A stretch of DNA of 61,647 bases from Paraphysomonas bandaiensis (GCA_965644295.1 CBFFRP010000669.1:1-61647), one strand, 5' to 3'; positions 13,401 to 26,122 are shown, counted from the first letter of the stretch. The notes: generated from the letters alone by a model not told the origin. Program-made: numbers and translations.

Positions 13401-16400
13401 TGTATTTTTTCCATGTTTTTTATATTTTTTGTTTTTTTGTGTGAAAAATTTCATAAAAAAATTGAAAATTGTATTTTTTTTAAAATTATTTTTTATAAAT
13501 TTCAATTATTTTATTAAAAGTTGTATTTTTTATAATTTTTTGCACATTTTTATTTTCTTTTTTTGCATATATTTTTTAGATTTTGTTAAAAATTTTGTAA
13601 AAAATGTAAAAAATTTATTTATTTTAAAAATTTTGCATATATTTTTTCCATATTTTTTATATTTTTTGTTTTTTTGTGTGAAAAATATCATAAAAAAATT
13701 GAAAATTGTATTTTTTTTAAAATTATTTTTTATAAAATTCAATTATTTTATTAAAAATTGTATTTTTTATAATTTTTTGCACATTTTTATTTTCTTTTTT
13801 TGCATATATTTTCTAAATTCTGTTAAAAATTTTGTAAAAAATGTAAAAAATTTATTTATTTTAAAAATTTTGCATATATTTTTTCCATATTTTTTATATT
13901 TTTCGTTTTTTTGTGTGAAAAATTTCATAAAAAAATTGAAAATTGTATTTTTTTTAAAATTATTTTTTATAAAATTCAATTATTTTATTAAAAATTGTAT
14001 TTTTTATAATTTTTTGCACATTTTTATTTTCTTTTTTTGCATATATTTTCTAAATTTTGTTAAAAATTTTGTAAAAAATGTAAAAAATTTATTTATTTTA
14101 AAAATTTTGCATATATTTTTTCCATATTTTTTATATTTTTCGTTTTTTTGTGTGAAAAATTTCATAAAAAAATTGAAAATTGTATTTTTTATAATTTTTT
14201 GCACATTTTTCTTTTCTTTTTTTGCATATATTTTCTAAATTTTGTTAAAAATTTTGTAAAAAATGTAAAAAATTTATTTATTTTAAAATTTTTGCATATA
14301 TTTTTTCCATATTTTTTATATTTTTCGTTTTTTTGTGTGAAAAATTTCATAAAAAAATTGAAAATTGTATTTTTTTTAAAATTATTTTTTATAAAATTCA
14401 ATTATTTTATTAAAAATTGTATTTTTTATAATTTTTTGCACATTTTTCTTTTCTTTTTTTGCATATATTTTCTAAATTTTGTTAAAAATTTTGTAAAAAA
14501 TGTAAAAAATTTATTTATTTTAAAAATTTTGCATATATTTTTTTCATATTTTTTATATTTTTCGTTTTTTTGTGTGAAAAATTTATTTATTTTAAATTTT
14601 TTGCATGTATTTTTTCCATGTTTTTTATATTTTTTATTTTTTTGTGTGAAAAAATTCATAAAAAAATTGAAAATTGTATTTTTTTTAAAATTGTTTTTTA
14701 TAAATTTCAATTATTTTATTAAAAAATGTATTTTTTATAATTTTTTGCACATTTTTATTTTCTTTTTTTGCATATATTTTTTAAATTTTGTTAAAAATTT
14801 CGTAAAAAATGTAAAAAACTTATTTATTTTAAATTTTTTACATATATTTTTTCCATATTTTTTATATTTTTCGTTTTTTTGTGTGAAAAATTTATTTATT
14901 TTAAATTTTTTGCATGTATTTTTTCCATGTTTTTTATATTTTTTATTTTTTTGTGTGAAAAATTTCATAAAAAAATTGAAAATTGTATTTTTTTTAAAAT
15001 TATTTTTTATAAATTTCAATTATTTTATTAAAAAATGTATTTTTTATAATTTTTTGCACATTTTTATTTTCTTTTTTTGCATATATTTTTTAAATTTTGT
15101 TAAAAATTTCGTAAAAAATGTAAAAAATTTATTTATTTTAAAAAATTTGCATATATTTTTTCCATATTTTTTATATTTTTCGTTTTTTTGTGTGAAAAAT
15201 TTATTTATTTTAAATTTTTTGCATGTATTTTTTCCATGTTTTTTATATTTTTTATTTTTTTGTGTGAAAAATTTCATAAAAAAATTGAAAATTGTATTTT
15301 TTTTAAAATTATTTTTTATAAATTTCAATTATTTTATTAAAAAATGTATTTTTTATAATTTTTTGCACATTTTTATTTTCTTTTTTTGCATATATTTTTT
15401 AAATTTTGTTAAAAATTTCGTAAAAAATGTAAAAAATTTATTTATTTTAAAAAATTTGCATATATTTTTTCCATATTTTTTATATTTTTAGTTTTTTTGT
15501 GTGAAAAATTTCATAAAAAATGTAAAAAGTTTATTTATTTTAAAATTTGGGCATGTATTTTTTCCATGTTTTTTATATTTTTTGTTTTTTTGTGTGAAAA
15601 ATTTCATAAAAAAATTGAAAATTGTATTTTTTTTAAAATTATTTTTTATAAATTTCAATTATTTTATTAAAAGTTGTATTTTTTATAATTTTTTGCACAT
15701 TTTTATTTTCTTTTTTTGCATATATTTTTTAGATTTTGTTAAAAATTTTGTAAAAAATGTAAAAAATTTATTTATTTTAAAAATTTTGCATATATTTTTT
15801 CCATATTTTTTATATTTTTCGTTTTTTTGTGTGAAAAATTTCATAAAAAAATTGAAAATTGTATTTTTTTTAAAATTATTTTTTATAAAATTCAATTATT
15901 TTATTAAAAATTGTATTTTTTATAATTTTTTGCACATTTTTATTTTCTTTTTTTGCATATATTTTCTAAATTTTGTTAAAAATTTTGTAAAAAATGTAAA
16001 AAATTTATTTATTTTAAAAATTTTGCATATATTTTTTTCATATTTTTTATATTTTTCGTTTTTTTGTGTGAAAAATTTATTTATTTTAAATTTTTTGCAT
16101 GTATTTTTTCCATGTTTTTTATATTTTTTATTTTTTTGTGTGAAAAAATTCATAAAAAAATTGAAAATTGTATTTTTTTAAAAATTATTTTTTATAAATT
16201 TCAATTATTTTATTAAAAAATGTATTTTTTATAATTTTTTGCACATTTTTATTTTCTTTTTTTGCATATATTTTTTAAATTTTGTTAAAAATTTCGTAAA
16301 AAATGTAAAAAATTTATTTATTTTAAAAAATTTGCATATATTTTTTCCATATTTTTTATATTTTTCGTTTTTTTGTGTGAAAAATTTCATAAAAAAATTG

Positions 16401-19400
16401 AAAATTGTATTTTTTTTAAAATTATTTTTTATAAAATTCAATTATTTTATTAAAAATTGTATTTTTTATAATTTTTTGCACATTTTTATTTTCTTTTTTT
16501 GCATATATTTTTTAAATTTTGTTAAAAATTTCGTAAAAAATGTAAAAAACTTATTTATTTTAAATTTTTTACATATATTTTTTCCATATTTTTTATATTT
16601 TTCGTTTTTTTGTGTGAAAAATTTATTTATTTTAAATTTTTTGCATGTATTTTTTCCATGTTTTTTATATTTTTTATTTTTTTGTGTGAAAAATTTCATA
16701 AAAAAATTGAAAATTGTATTTTTTTTAAAATTATTTTTTATAAATTTCAATTATTTTATTAAAAAATGTAAAAAGTTTATTTATTTTAAAATTTGGGCAT
16801 GTATTTTTTCCATGTTTTTTATATTTTTAGTTTTTTTGTGTGAAAAATTTCATAAAAAATGTAAAAAGTTTATTTATTTTAAATTTTTGGCATGTATTTT
16901 TTTCATATTTTTTATATTTTTTGTTTTTTGTGTAAAAAATTTCATAAAAAAATTGAAAATTGTATTTTTTTAAAAATTATTTTTTATAAAATTCAATTAT
17001 TTTATTAAAAGTTGTATTTTTTATAATTTTTTGCACATTTTTATTTTCTTTTTTTGCATATATTTTTTAAATTTTGTTAAAAATTTCGTAAAAAATATAA
17101 AAAATTTATTTATTTTAAAAATTTGGCATGTATTTTTTCCATATTTTTTATATTTTTTGTTTTTTGTGTAAAAAATTTCATAAAAAAATTGAAAATTGTA
17201 TTTTTTTAAAAATTATTTTTTATAAAATTCAATTATTTTATTAAAAGTTGTATTTTTTATAATTTTTTGCACATTTTTATTTTCTTTTTTTGCATATATT
17301 TTTTAAATTTTGTTAAAAATTTCGTAAAAAATGTAAAAAATTTATTTATTTTTAAAAATTTACATATATTTTTTCCATATTTTTTATATTTTTCGTTTTT
17401 TTGTGTGAAAAATTTCATAAAAAATGTAAAAAGTTTATTTATTTTAAATTTTGGGTATGTATTTTTTCTATGTTTTTTATATTTTTTGTTTTTTTGTGTG
17501 AAAAATATCATAAAAAAATTGAAAATTGTATTTTTTTAAAAATTATTTTTTATAAATTTCAATTATTTTATTAAAAATTGTATTTTTTATAATTTTTTGT
17601 ATATTTTTATTTTCTTTTTTTGCATATATTTTTTAAATTTTGTTAAAAATTTCGTAAAAAATGTAAAAAATTTATTTATTTTAAATTTTTTGCATGTATT
17701 TTTTCCATGTTTTTTATATTTTTTGTTTTTTTGTGTAAAAAATTTCATAAAAAAATTAAAAATTATATTTTTTTTAAAATTATTTTTTATAAATTTTAAT
17801 TATTTTATTAAAAATTGTATTTTTTATAATTTGTTGCACATTTTTATTTTCTTTTTTTGCATATATTTTTTAAATTTTGTTAAAAATTTCGTAAAAAGTG
17901 TAAAAAACTTATTTATTTTAAAAATTTTGCATATATTTTTATAAAAAATTTTTATATTTTTTGTTTTTTTGTGTAAAAAATTTCATAAAAAATGTAAAAA
18001 GTTTATTTATTTTAAATTTTTTGCATGTATTTTTTCCATGTTTTTTATATTTTTTGTTTTTTTGTGTGAAAAATTTCATAAAAAAGTTAAAAATTATTTT
18101 TTTTTTAAAATTATTTTTTATAAATTTTAATTATTTTATTAAAAGTTGTATTTTTTATAATTTGTTGCACATTTTTATTTTCTTTTTTTGCATATATTTT
18201 TTAAATTTTGTTAAAAATTTCGTAAAAAATGTAAAAAATTTATTTATTTTAAAAAATTTGCATATATTTTTTCAATAATTTTTATATTTTTTGTTTTTTT
18301 GTGTAAAAAATTTCATAAAAAAATTGAAAATTATATTTTTTTAAAAATTATTTTTTATAAATTTCAATTATTTTATTAAAAAATGTATTTTTTATAATTT
18401 TTTGCATATTTTTATTTTCTTTTTTTGCATATATTTTTTAAATTTTGTTAAAAATTTCGTAAAAAATGTAAAAAATTTATTTATTTTAAATTTTTTGCAT
18501 GTATTTTTTCCATGTTTTTTATATTTTTTGTTTTTTTGTGTAAAAAATTTCAATTATTTTATTAAAAATTGTATCTTTTATAATTTTTTGCATATTTTTA
18601 TTTTCTTTTTTTGCATATATTTTTTAAATTTTGTTAAAACTTTCGTAAAAAATGTAAAAAATTTATTTATTTTAAATTTTTTGCATGTATTTTTTCCATG
18701 TTTTTTATATTTTTTGTTTTTTTGTGTGAAAAATTTCATAAAAAAATTAAAAATTATATTTTTTTTAAAATTATTTTTTATAAATTTTAATTATTTTATT
18801 AAAAATTGTATTTTTTATAATTTGTTGCATATTTTAATTTTCTTTTTTTGCATATATTTTTTAAATTTTGTTAAAAATTTCGTAAAAAATGTAAAAAATT
18901 TATTTATTTTAAAAATTTTGCATATATTTTTTCAATAATTTTTATATTTTTTGTTTTTTTGTGTAAAAAATTTCATAAAAAAATTGAAAATTATATTTTT
19001 TTAAAAATTATTTTTTATAAATTTCAATTATTTTTTATAAATTTCAATTATTTTATTAAAAATTGTATTTTTTATAATTTTTTGCACATTTTTATTTTCT
19101 TTTTATGCATATATTTTTTAAATTTTGTTAAAATTTTTGTAAAAAATGTAAAAAGTTTATTTATTTTAAAAATTTTGCATATATTTTTTCCATATTTTTT
19201 ATATTTTTCGTTTTTTTGTATGAAAAATTTCATAAAAAATGTAAAAAGTTTATTTATTTTAAATTTTTTGCATGTATTTTTTCCATGTTTTTTATATTTT
19301 TTGTTTTTTTGTGTGAAAAATTTCATAAAAAAGTTAAAAATTATTTTTTTTTTAAAATTATTTTTTATAAATTTTAATTATTTTATTAAAAGTTGTATTT

Positions 19401-20220
19401 TTTATAATTTGTTGCACATTTTTATTTTCTTTTTTTGCATATATTTTTTAAATTTTGTTAAAAATTTCGTAAAAAATGTAAAAAATTTATTTATTTTAAA
19501 AAATTTGCATATATTTTTTCAATAATTTTTATATTTTTTGTTTTTTTGTGTAAAAAATTTCATAAAAAAATTGAAAATTATATTTTTTTAAAAATTATTT
19601 TTTATAAATTTCAATTATTTTATTACAAAATGTATTTTTTATAATTTTTTGCATATTTTTATTTTCTTTTTTTGCATATATTTTTTAAATTTTGTTAAAA
19701 ATTTCGTAAAAAATGTAAAAAATTTATTTATTTTAAATTTTTTGCATGTATTTTTTCCATGTTTTTTATATTTTTTGTTTTTTTGTGTAAAAAATTTCAA
19801 TTATTTTATTAAAAATTGTATTTTTTATAATTTTTTGCATATTTTTATTTTCTTTTTTTGCATATATTTTTTCCATATTTTTTATATTTTTCGTTTTTTT
19901 GTGTGAAAAATTTCATAAAAAATGTAAAAAGTTTATTTATTTTAAATTTTTTGCATGTATTTTTTCCATGTTTTTTATATTTTTTGTTTTTTTGTGTGAA
20001 AAATGTCATAAAAAAATTAAAAATTATATTTTTTTTAAAATTATTTTTTATAAATTTTAATTATTTTATTAAAAATTGTATTTTTTATAATTTGTTGCAT
20101 ATTTTAATTTTCTTTTTTTGCATATATTTTTTAAATTTTGTTAAAAATTTCGTAAAAAATGTAAAAAATTTATTTATTTTAAAAATTTTGCATATATTTT
20201 TTCAATAATTTTTATATTTT

Positions 20221-20345
20221 TTGTTTATAGGGTATAAAAAAGAGTAAAATTAATATTTTTATATAAAACAGATATGAGTCTAGTTTACTTTACTTTAAAG
20301 AACTTAATGCTTGTATTAAGGCTTTTATTTTGTGTAAGTTTTTTA
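20221..20345. repeat. 130-bp dispersed element, copy 1
   Basis: A non-array segment begins with GTTTATAGGGTATAAAAAAG, continues through AACAGATATGAGTCTAGTTT and ends near TTTTGTGTAAG. It interrupts array C and recurs twice downstream with few changes. It contains the small hairpin CTTAATGCTTGTATTAAG. Function is unknown. Confidence 0.85.
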
Positions 20346-21445
20346 AATTTTGTTAAAAATGTTGTAAAAAATGTAAAAAATTTATTTATTTTAAAAATTT
20401 TGCATATATTTTTTCAATAATTTTTATATTTTTTGTTTTTTTGTGTAAAAAATTTCATAAAAAAATTGAAAATTATATTTTTTTAAAAATTATTTTTTAT
20501 AAATTTCAATTATTTTTTATAAATTTCAATTATTTTATTAAAAATTGTATTTTTTATAAATTTTTGCACATTTTTATTTTCTTTTTATGTATATATTTTT
20601 TAAATTTTGTTAAAATTTTTGTAAAAAATGTAAAAAATTTATTTATTTTTAAATTTTGTTATATATATATTATTTTTTTGTGTGAAAAATTTCATAAAAA
20701 ATGTAAAAAGTTTATTTATTTTAAATTTTTTGCATGTATTTTTTCCATGTTTTTTATATTTTTTGTTTTTTTGTGTGAAAAATTTCATAAAAAAATTAAA
20801 AATTATATTTTTTTTAAAATTATTTTTTATAAATTTTAATTATTTTATTAAAAATTGTATTTTTTATAATTTTTTGCACATTTTTATTTTCTTTTTATGC
20901 ATATATTTTTTAAATTTTGTTAAAATTTTTGTAAAAAATGTAAAAAGTTTATTTATTTTTAAATTTTGTTATATATATATTGTTTTTTTGTGTGAAAAAT
21001 TTCATAAAAAAATTGAAAATTATATATTTTTTAAAATTATTTTTCATAAATTTTAATTATTTTATTAAAAATTCTATTTTTTCTAAATTGTTGCAGATTT
21101 TTTCTTTTCTTTTTATGCGTATGTTTTTTAAATTTTGTTAAAAATGTTGTAAAAAATGTAAAAAGTTTATATTTTCCCATAAATTTTTTCCATATTTTTT
21201 ATATTTTTCATTTTTTTATGTGAAAAATTTCATAAAAAATTTGAAAATTGTATTTTTTTTAAAATTATTTTTTATAAATTTTAATTATTTTATTAAAAAT
21301 TGTATTTTTTATAAAATTTGGCACATTTTTATTTTCTTTTTTTGTATATATTTTTTAAATTTTGTTAAAATTTTCGTAAAAAATGTAAAAAATTTACTTA
21401 TTTTTAAAAATTTGCATATATTTTTTCAAGAATTTTTATATTTTT

Positions 21446-21565
21446 TGTTTATAGGGTATAAAAAAGAGTAAAATTAATATTTTTATATAAAACAGATATG
21501 AGTCTAGTTTACCTTACTTTAAAGAACTTAATGCTTATATTAAGGCTTTTATTTTGTGTAAGTTT
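21446..21565. repeat. 130-bp dispersed element, copy 2
   Basis: Nearly identical to the copy about 1.2 kb upstream, with substitutions such as TTTACCTTAC. Higher conservation than the surrounding repeat units suggests recent duplication or constraint. Confidence 0.85.
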
Positions 21566-22130
21566 TTTAAATTTTGTTAAAAATGTTGTAAAAAATGTAA
21601 AAAGTTTATTTATTTTTAAATTTTGTCATATATTTTTCCATATTTTTTATATTTTCTGTTAAGTTTAAAAATAAGTTTATTATTTTTGGTAAATTTTTTT
21701 AATTGTGTTTTTATTTTTGTAAAAAATATTAAAGCATGTATTTTTTTAAAAATTGTATTAAATAAATTTTAATTATTTTATTAAATTTGTATTTTTCTAA
21801 TTTTTTATACAGTTTTACTTTATTTTTTTTGCATAAATTTATTACATTCTGTTAATTTTAATTTTTTTTGTTAAAATTTTCTTGAAAAATGTGAAAATTA
21901 TATATTTTTAAAGCTTGGGTTGCATATTTTTTATATTGTATGTTATTTTTCTAATATAAATTTTCTATTTTGGTTTTAAAAATTTTATAAAAAGATTAAG
22001 AATTGTATTTATACAACATTTGTTGAATATATTTTTTGTATTTTGCTCTAAAAAGAATATCTTTTATATGAAAAAATCTAATAAAAAATTGGAAGATTGT
22101 ATTTTTTAAAATTTTTTGTGTATATTTTTT
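21566..22130. repeat. Decayed tail of array C
   Basis: The sequence still shows fragments of the 237-bp unit (TTTAATTATTTTATTAAA, AAATTTTGTTAAAA) but with many substitutions. No gene is seen. Confidence 0.6.
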
Positions 22131-22136
22131 ATATTT

Positions 22137-22262
22137 TTAGTTTTTAGGGTATAAAAAAGAATAACATTAATATTTTTATATAAAACAGATATAAGTCTAG
22201 TTTCACCTACGTTAAAGAACTTAATGTGGGTATTAAGGCTTTTATTTTGTGTAAGTTTTTTA
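22137..22262. repeat. 130-bp dispersed element, copy 3
   Basis: The most diverged of the three copies (TATAAGTCTAGTTTCACC, CTTAATGTGGGTATTAAGG). It lies closest to the first gene, about 180 bp before trnW. Confidence 0.8.
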
Positions 22263-22438
22263 AATTTATTACCTTTTTAATTTTTACTAAAAATTAGGGC
22301 TCCATTTAGTTAAATGAACTTAATAAATAAACTAATAAAGGTTTATTTACATATATTTAATAGTTAAATTTCTTTGAAATTATAAAAATAAATTAAAGCG
22401 TTTAAAAACTGCTTTTAATATAATTTATAATATATGTG

Positions 22439-22510
22439 CAGAAAAAAAAGGACTTGAACCTTTAATTTTAGTTTTGGAGACCAATGTTTTACCAATTAAA
22501 CTATTTTTCT
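22439..22510 (-). tRNA. trnW: tRNA-Trp (CCA)
   Basis: A cloverleaf can be drawn with acceptor AGAAAAA/TTTTTCT, anticodon stem TTGGT/ACTAA and loop CTCCAAA. Anticodon CCA reads only UGG, which agrees with TGA being used as stop. Confidence 0.93.
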
Positions 22511-22513
22511 TTT

Positions 22514-22586
22514 TAGACTTAAAAGGATTCGAACCTTTATTTTGACCGTTATGAGCAGTATGTTTTAACCATTAAACTATAAGTCT
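22514..22586 (-). tRNA. trnI: tRNA with CAU anticodon, probably tRNA-Ile (lysidine type)
   Basis: Acceptor AGACTTA/TAAGTCT, loop CTCATAA, T loop TTCGAAT. The D arm GTTTAATGGTTAAAAC and the anticodon arm resemble mitochondrial trnI(CAU) more than initiator tRNA, so it probably reads AUA after lysidine modification. Elongator tRNA-Met is the alternative. Confidence 0.75.
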
Positions 22587-22628
22587 TTTAATTGTAATAT
22601 ATTACAATACTAATTAGTTTTGAAAACA

Positions 22629-24503
22629 CTAATAAAAAATTTGAGGCAACACTTTTACAATATCATTAGAAGAATAGGCTATATTATTTGTATTTTTTGA
22701 AATTGTTGTGGGGCCAACAAATTCTAATAGTCCTCTTTCTAAGTTATTATAAAGGTAAGTTTGACTAAAATTAAGTATTGTTGTCGAAATTGATTCATTT
22801 ATGAATCTGTCTGCGTACCATTTTTTAATTAAAAAAAAATAAAAAGTTTTAAACAACTTAAATTTTTTTAATTTTATTAATAATTTTTTTTCTAAAATAT
22901 ACATAAAAATTGAAAAACTAATACCTGTAAATGTAATTAGTAAAGGTAAGAATTTAAAAGGCCAATATATAAATTCAATATCAATATTATTATTAGTATT
23001 AAGATTAAAAAAAAAAGAAGTACCAAAAAAAGAGGTTCCAACTCCTGCAAATAAATCAATACAAACATAACCAGCAAGAATACTTATAAAAGTTAAAACT
23101 ACAAGGGGTAAAAGAATTTTCCAACCATTTTCTTGTGTATTTTTTATAAAATATCGAGATGCGTTATTTTCTGAAATGAAAATTAAAATTAAAGTTCGTG
23201 TGGAGTATGCAGAAGTAAAAAAAATTGAAATAATACCTAATAAATAAGCAAAACAACCATTAGTTGAGTAGGTTACAAGAGCTAACTCTAATATTAGATC
23301 TTTTGTAAAAAAACCACTTAAAAACGGAGTACCGATTAAATTTAAAGATCCAATTAAAAAACAAATATATGTTATTGGTAAATAACGTAAAAACCCCCCT
23401 AATTTTCTAGTGTCTTGTTCATCAAAAGCAGCGTGAATTATTGCACCTGCGGCTAAAAATAATAAAGCTTTAAAAAATGCATGAGTTACCAAATGAAAAA
23501 AAGCAGCATTATAACGACCTAATCCACAAGCGAGCATCATATAACCTAATTGGCTGCATGTAGAAAAGGCAATTACTCTTTTTAAATCATGAAAAAATAA
23601 GCCCGTAGTTGCACCAAAAAGCGCAGTTATTGATCCAACTACAGTAATAAAATTTAAAGCAATTGGGGACAATTCAAATAAATAAGAACAACGCATTAAT
23701 AAAAATACTCCTGCTGTAACCATTGTAGCTGCATGAATTAATGCAGAAACTGGAGTAGGACCCTCCATAGCATCAGGCAACCAGTTATGAAACCCTAATT
23801 GTGCCGATTTACCCATGGCTCCTAAAAAAAGAAAAATACAAATAAAGTCAACACTTGAAATAAATTTATTTCCTAAAGTAATATCAAAGTTTAATATTAA
23901 AGGTGTGATAGAAAATATTATATTATAATCAAAAGTTTCAAAAATTAAATATATAGAGAATAAAGCTAGTAACATTAATAAATCCGCAACTCTATTAAAC
24001 AGCATTGCTTTAATAGCAGCTTTATTGGCTTGAATACGAGTAAACCAAAAATTTATTAGTAAATAAGAAGATAACCCAACACCCTCCCATCCTACAAACA
24101 TTTGTACAAAATTACTACCAGTAATTAAAACTAGCATAAAAAAAGTAAATAAAGACAAATAACACATAAATCTTTGTAAATGTGGGTCATAAGCCATATA
24201 TTCGCTTGCATATAAATGTACTAATGTAGATATAAACGTTACTATAATTGCCATAAATAGTGTTAAGTTATCACAATAAAATTCCCATTTAATTTCTAAA
24301 AAATCAGATACTATCCAAACAGATAAAGGTAATAAGCTGATTTTATTTAAAAAAAAATTATTTATTAAAGTGATAAGCGACAAGATACATGAAAATCCTA
24401 TATTAAATGTAGTAAAAACTACAACGCCTTTTCCCATATAACGACCAAATAAACTTCCTCCTAAGAATCCTAAAAACGGCAACCATACAATTAGCCATAG
24501 CAT
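22629..24503 (-). CDS. nad5: NADH dehydrogenase subunit 5
   Basis: A 624-residue membrane subunit of complex I, one of the antiporter-like proton channels. The central block GWEGVGLSSYLLINFW (about residues 139-154), then NRVADLLML and the HAATMVTAGVFLLMR stretch, are diagnostic of Nad5. Some 14-16 hydrophobic segments follow, then the long C-terminal lateral helix region. Length is close to the family norm of about 600-670. It is the last minus-strand protein gene before the repeat half. It is separated by only 47 bp from the divergent nad2, so that short spacer may carry promoters for both. Confidence 0.98.
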   Translation of the reverse strand: MLWLIVWLPFLGFLGGSLFGRYMGKGVVVFTTFNIGFSCILSLITLINNFFLNKISLLPLSVWIVSDFLEIKWEFYCDNLTLFMAIIVTFISTLVHLYASEYMAYDPHLQRFMCYLSLFTFFMLVLITGSNFVQMFVGWEGVGLSSYLLINFWFTRIQANKAAIKAMLFNRVADLLMLLALFSIYLIFETFDYNIIFSITPLILNFDITLGNKFISSVDFICIFLFLGAMGKSAQLGFHNWLPDAMEGPTPVSALIHAATMVTAGVFLLMRCSYLFELSPIALNFITVVGSITALFGATTGLFFHDLKRVIAFSTCSQLGYMMLACGLGRYNAAFFHLVTHAFFKALLFLAAGAIIHAAFDEQDTRKLGGFLRYLPITYICFLIGSLNLIGTPFLSGFFTKDLILELALVTYSTNGCFAYLLGIISIFFTSAYSTRTLILIFISENNASRYFIKNTQENGWKILLPLVVLTFISILAGYVCIDLFAGVGTSFFGTSFFFNLNTNNNIDIEFIYWPFKFLPLLITFTGISFSIFMYILEKKLLIKLKKFKLFKTFYFFLIKKWYADRFINESISTTILNFSQTYLYNNLERGLLEFVGPTTISKNTNNIAYSSNDIVKVLPQIFY

Positions 24504-24550
24504 AAAAAAAAAGTTATAAATTTTATTAAATAATAAATAAAAAAGCCTTT

Positions 24551-26059
24551 ATGAGTATAATTAATTATTATTTGCCTTTTACTAGTGAAATACTTTTTAC
24601 AACAATATTGTTACAAAATATATCAGATTCGATATATACAATTAATAAAAAGGAAGAAAATCATGAAGATTTTTTAGATACTTTTTTTATGTTTATGCTT
24701 CTAATAATACTCACTTACAGCAATAATTTTTTTGTAGCTTGTAATGATTTTTTGTTTGTTTATGATTTAAATATTAAAACAATAAAATTATTTGTTTTAT
24801 GGTTTTGTTTTTTATCATATATTTTGATTTGGCGAAGTTTTCGTTTGCAAGGTCTAATTTTTTTTGAGTACAATTTAATTTACTTGATGGCAATATTAGC
24901 TTTACTTAATATATCTTCTTCTTTTAACTTAATTTCATTATATTTAAGTTTAGAGTTTCAATCAATAAGTTTTTATGTTTTAGCAGCCATGCATAGAAAA
25001 TCTATTTTTTCAAGTGAAGCAGGTTTAAAATATTTTATTTCAAGTTCTTTAATGTCTGGTATTTTTTTACTAGGTTCGGTACTTATATATGGGAGTTTAG
25101 GTACTACGCAATTTAAAGAAATGTATTTAATATTTAATTATATTTTAACAATTAATTACTTGCCAGTAATTATTTGTGCGTTAAGTGGAATTATTTGTAT
25201 TTTTATTACAATATTATTTAAACTTGTAATTTCACCATTTCATTTATGGTTTCCTCAAATTTATGATGGGTCACCTTTAGGATCAACAATTATATTTTCA
25301 ACAATTCCTAAAATTATATTATTTGCTTTATTAATAAAAGTTTGGTCAATTTTAGCTACAATATTTAGTGGTATAGAAGCTCTTTTTTTTTTAATTGGTG
25401 CTTATTCAATTTTTTTTGGAAATTTAAAATTGATAAAGCAAGAACGAGTAAAAAAGTTTTATATTTACAGTTCTATTAGTCAAATGGGGTTGCTTATTTG
25501 TGCTGTAGTTAATAGTACAGTAGATTCTCACACAGCAATTTATTTTTTATTAATTGCATATTTAATTTCATCTATTATATTGTGGGGTGTACTTGTGTTA
25601 ATAAATTACAATCAAAATAGAACTAATGAGTTAAATAAAAATAATATTAAACCTTTATTTTTATCTTTGTTAAGTAATTTTTTTAAACAAAATTCTATTT
25701 TATCTATATTATATTTATTTGTTTTTTTTTCTTTAGCTGCTATACCACCATTTATTGGTTTTTTAAGTAAAGTTTCTATTTTTTTAACTTTAATTAGTAA
25801 ATTAAAATATGAAATTTCAGCTATAATAATTTATTTAAGTGTTTTTGGTATTTATTATTATATTAAATTCTTAAAAATTATTTTTTTTGAAAATTTAAAA
25901 AAGAGTACTGATAAGGTAGAGCATAGTTTTTTTAGTGTATCATATTTGTCAATTGATTGTTTTATTTTGTCTTTAGCTTTATTTTTTTTAATTTTTTTTG
26001 GTTTTTACCCTAATTTACTTTTTTTATGCTGTCTAAAGTTGAGTTTATATTCTTTTTAA
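24551..26059 (+). CDS. nad2: NADH dehydrogenase subunit 2
   Basis: A 502-residue antiporter-like subunit of complex I. The signature is LYLSLEFQSISFYVLAA, then SGIFLLGSVLIYG, KLVISPFHLWFPQIYDGSPL and the late AAIPPFIGFLSKVSIF, in the family order. It is the only protein gene on the plus strand and lies head-to-head with nad5 and tail-to-tail with atp9. The first 60 residues are poorly conserved, so the start is taken as the first ATG of the frame. The inversion relative to all its complex I partners implies a separate transcript. Confidence 0.97.
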   Translation: MSIINYYLPFTSEILFTTILLQNISDSIYTINKKEENHEDFLDTFFMFMLLIILTYSNNFFVACNDFLFVYDLNIKTIKLFVLWFCFLSYILIWRSFRLQGLIFFEYNLIYLMAILALLNISSSFNLISLYLSLEFQSISFYVLAAMHRKSIFSSEAGLKYFISSSLMSGIFLLGSVLIYGSLGTTQFKEMYLIFNYILTINYLPVIICALSGIICIFITILFKLVISPFHLWFPQIYDGSPLGSTIIFSTIPKIILFALLIKVWSILATIFSGIEALFFLIGAYSIFFGNLKLIKQERVKKFYIYSSISQMGLLICAVVNSTVDSHTAIYFLLIAYLISSIILWGVLVLINYNQNRTNELNKNNIKPLFLSLLSNFFKQNSILSILYLFVFFSLAAIPPFIGFLSKVSIFLTLISKLKYEISAIIIYLSVFGIYYYIKFLKIIFFENLKKSTDKVEHSFFSVSYLSIDCFILSLALFFLIFFGFYPNLLFLCCLKLSLYSF

Positions 26060-26122
26060 TTAGATATATTTTTCAAAAATAAAAACCGATTTTAAAAAAA
26101 ATGAATTTAGAAGTATTTAAAT

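Larger units (their letters stand above)
10580..21660. repeat. Giant array C of 237-bp and 309-bp units
   Basis: A 237-bp unit repeats with few differences (landmarks at 10851, 11088, 11325, 11562, 11799, 12036). A longer 309-bp form carries an extra 72-bp block containing TTGCATGTATTTTTTCC (from 12582, 12891, 14426, 14735 and 15044). Blocks of several units are themselves duplicated: the order seen at about 12.0-13.6 kb recurs at 14.4-15.7 kb. Toward 17-21.6 kb the units become shorter and more diverged. The unit is a multiple of three and lacks stops in one frame, which produces open frames of up to 571 codons rich in F, I, K and N. I do not regard these as genes. Confidence 0.95.
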
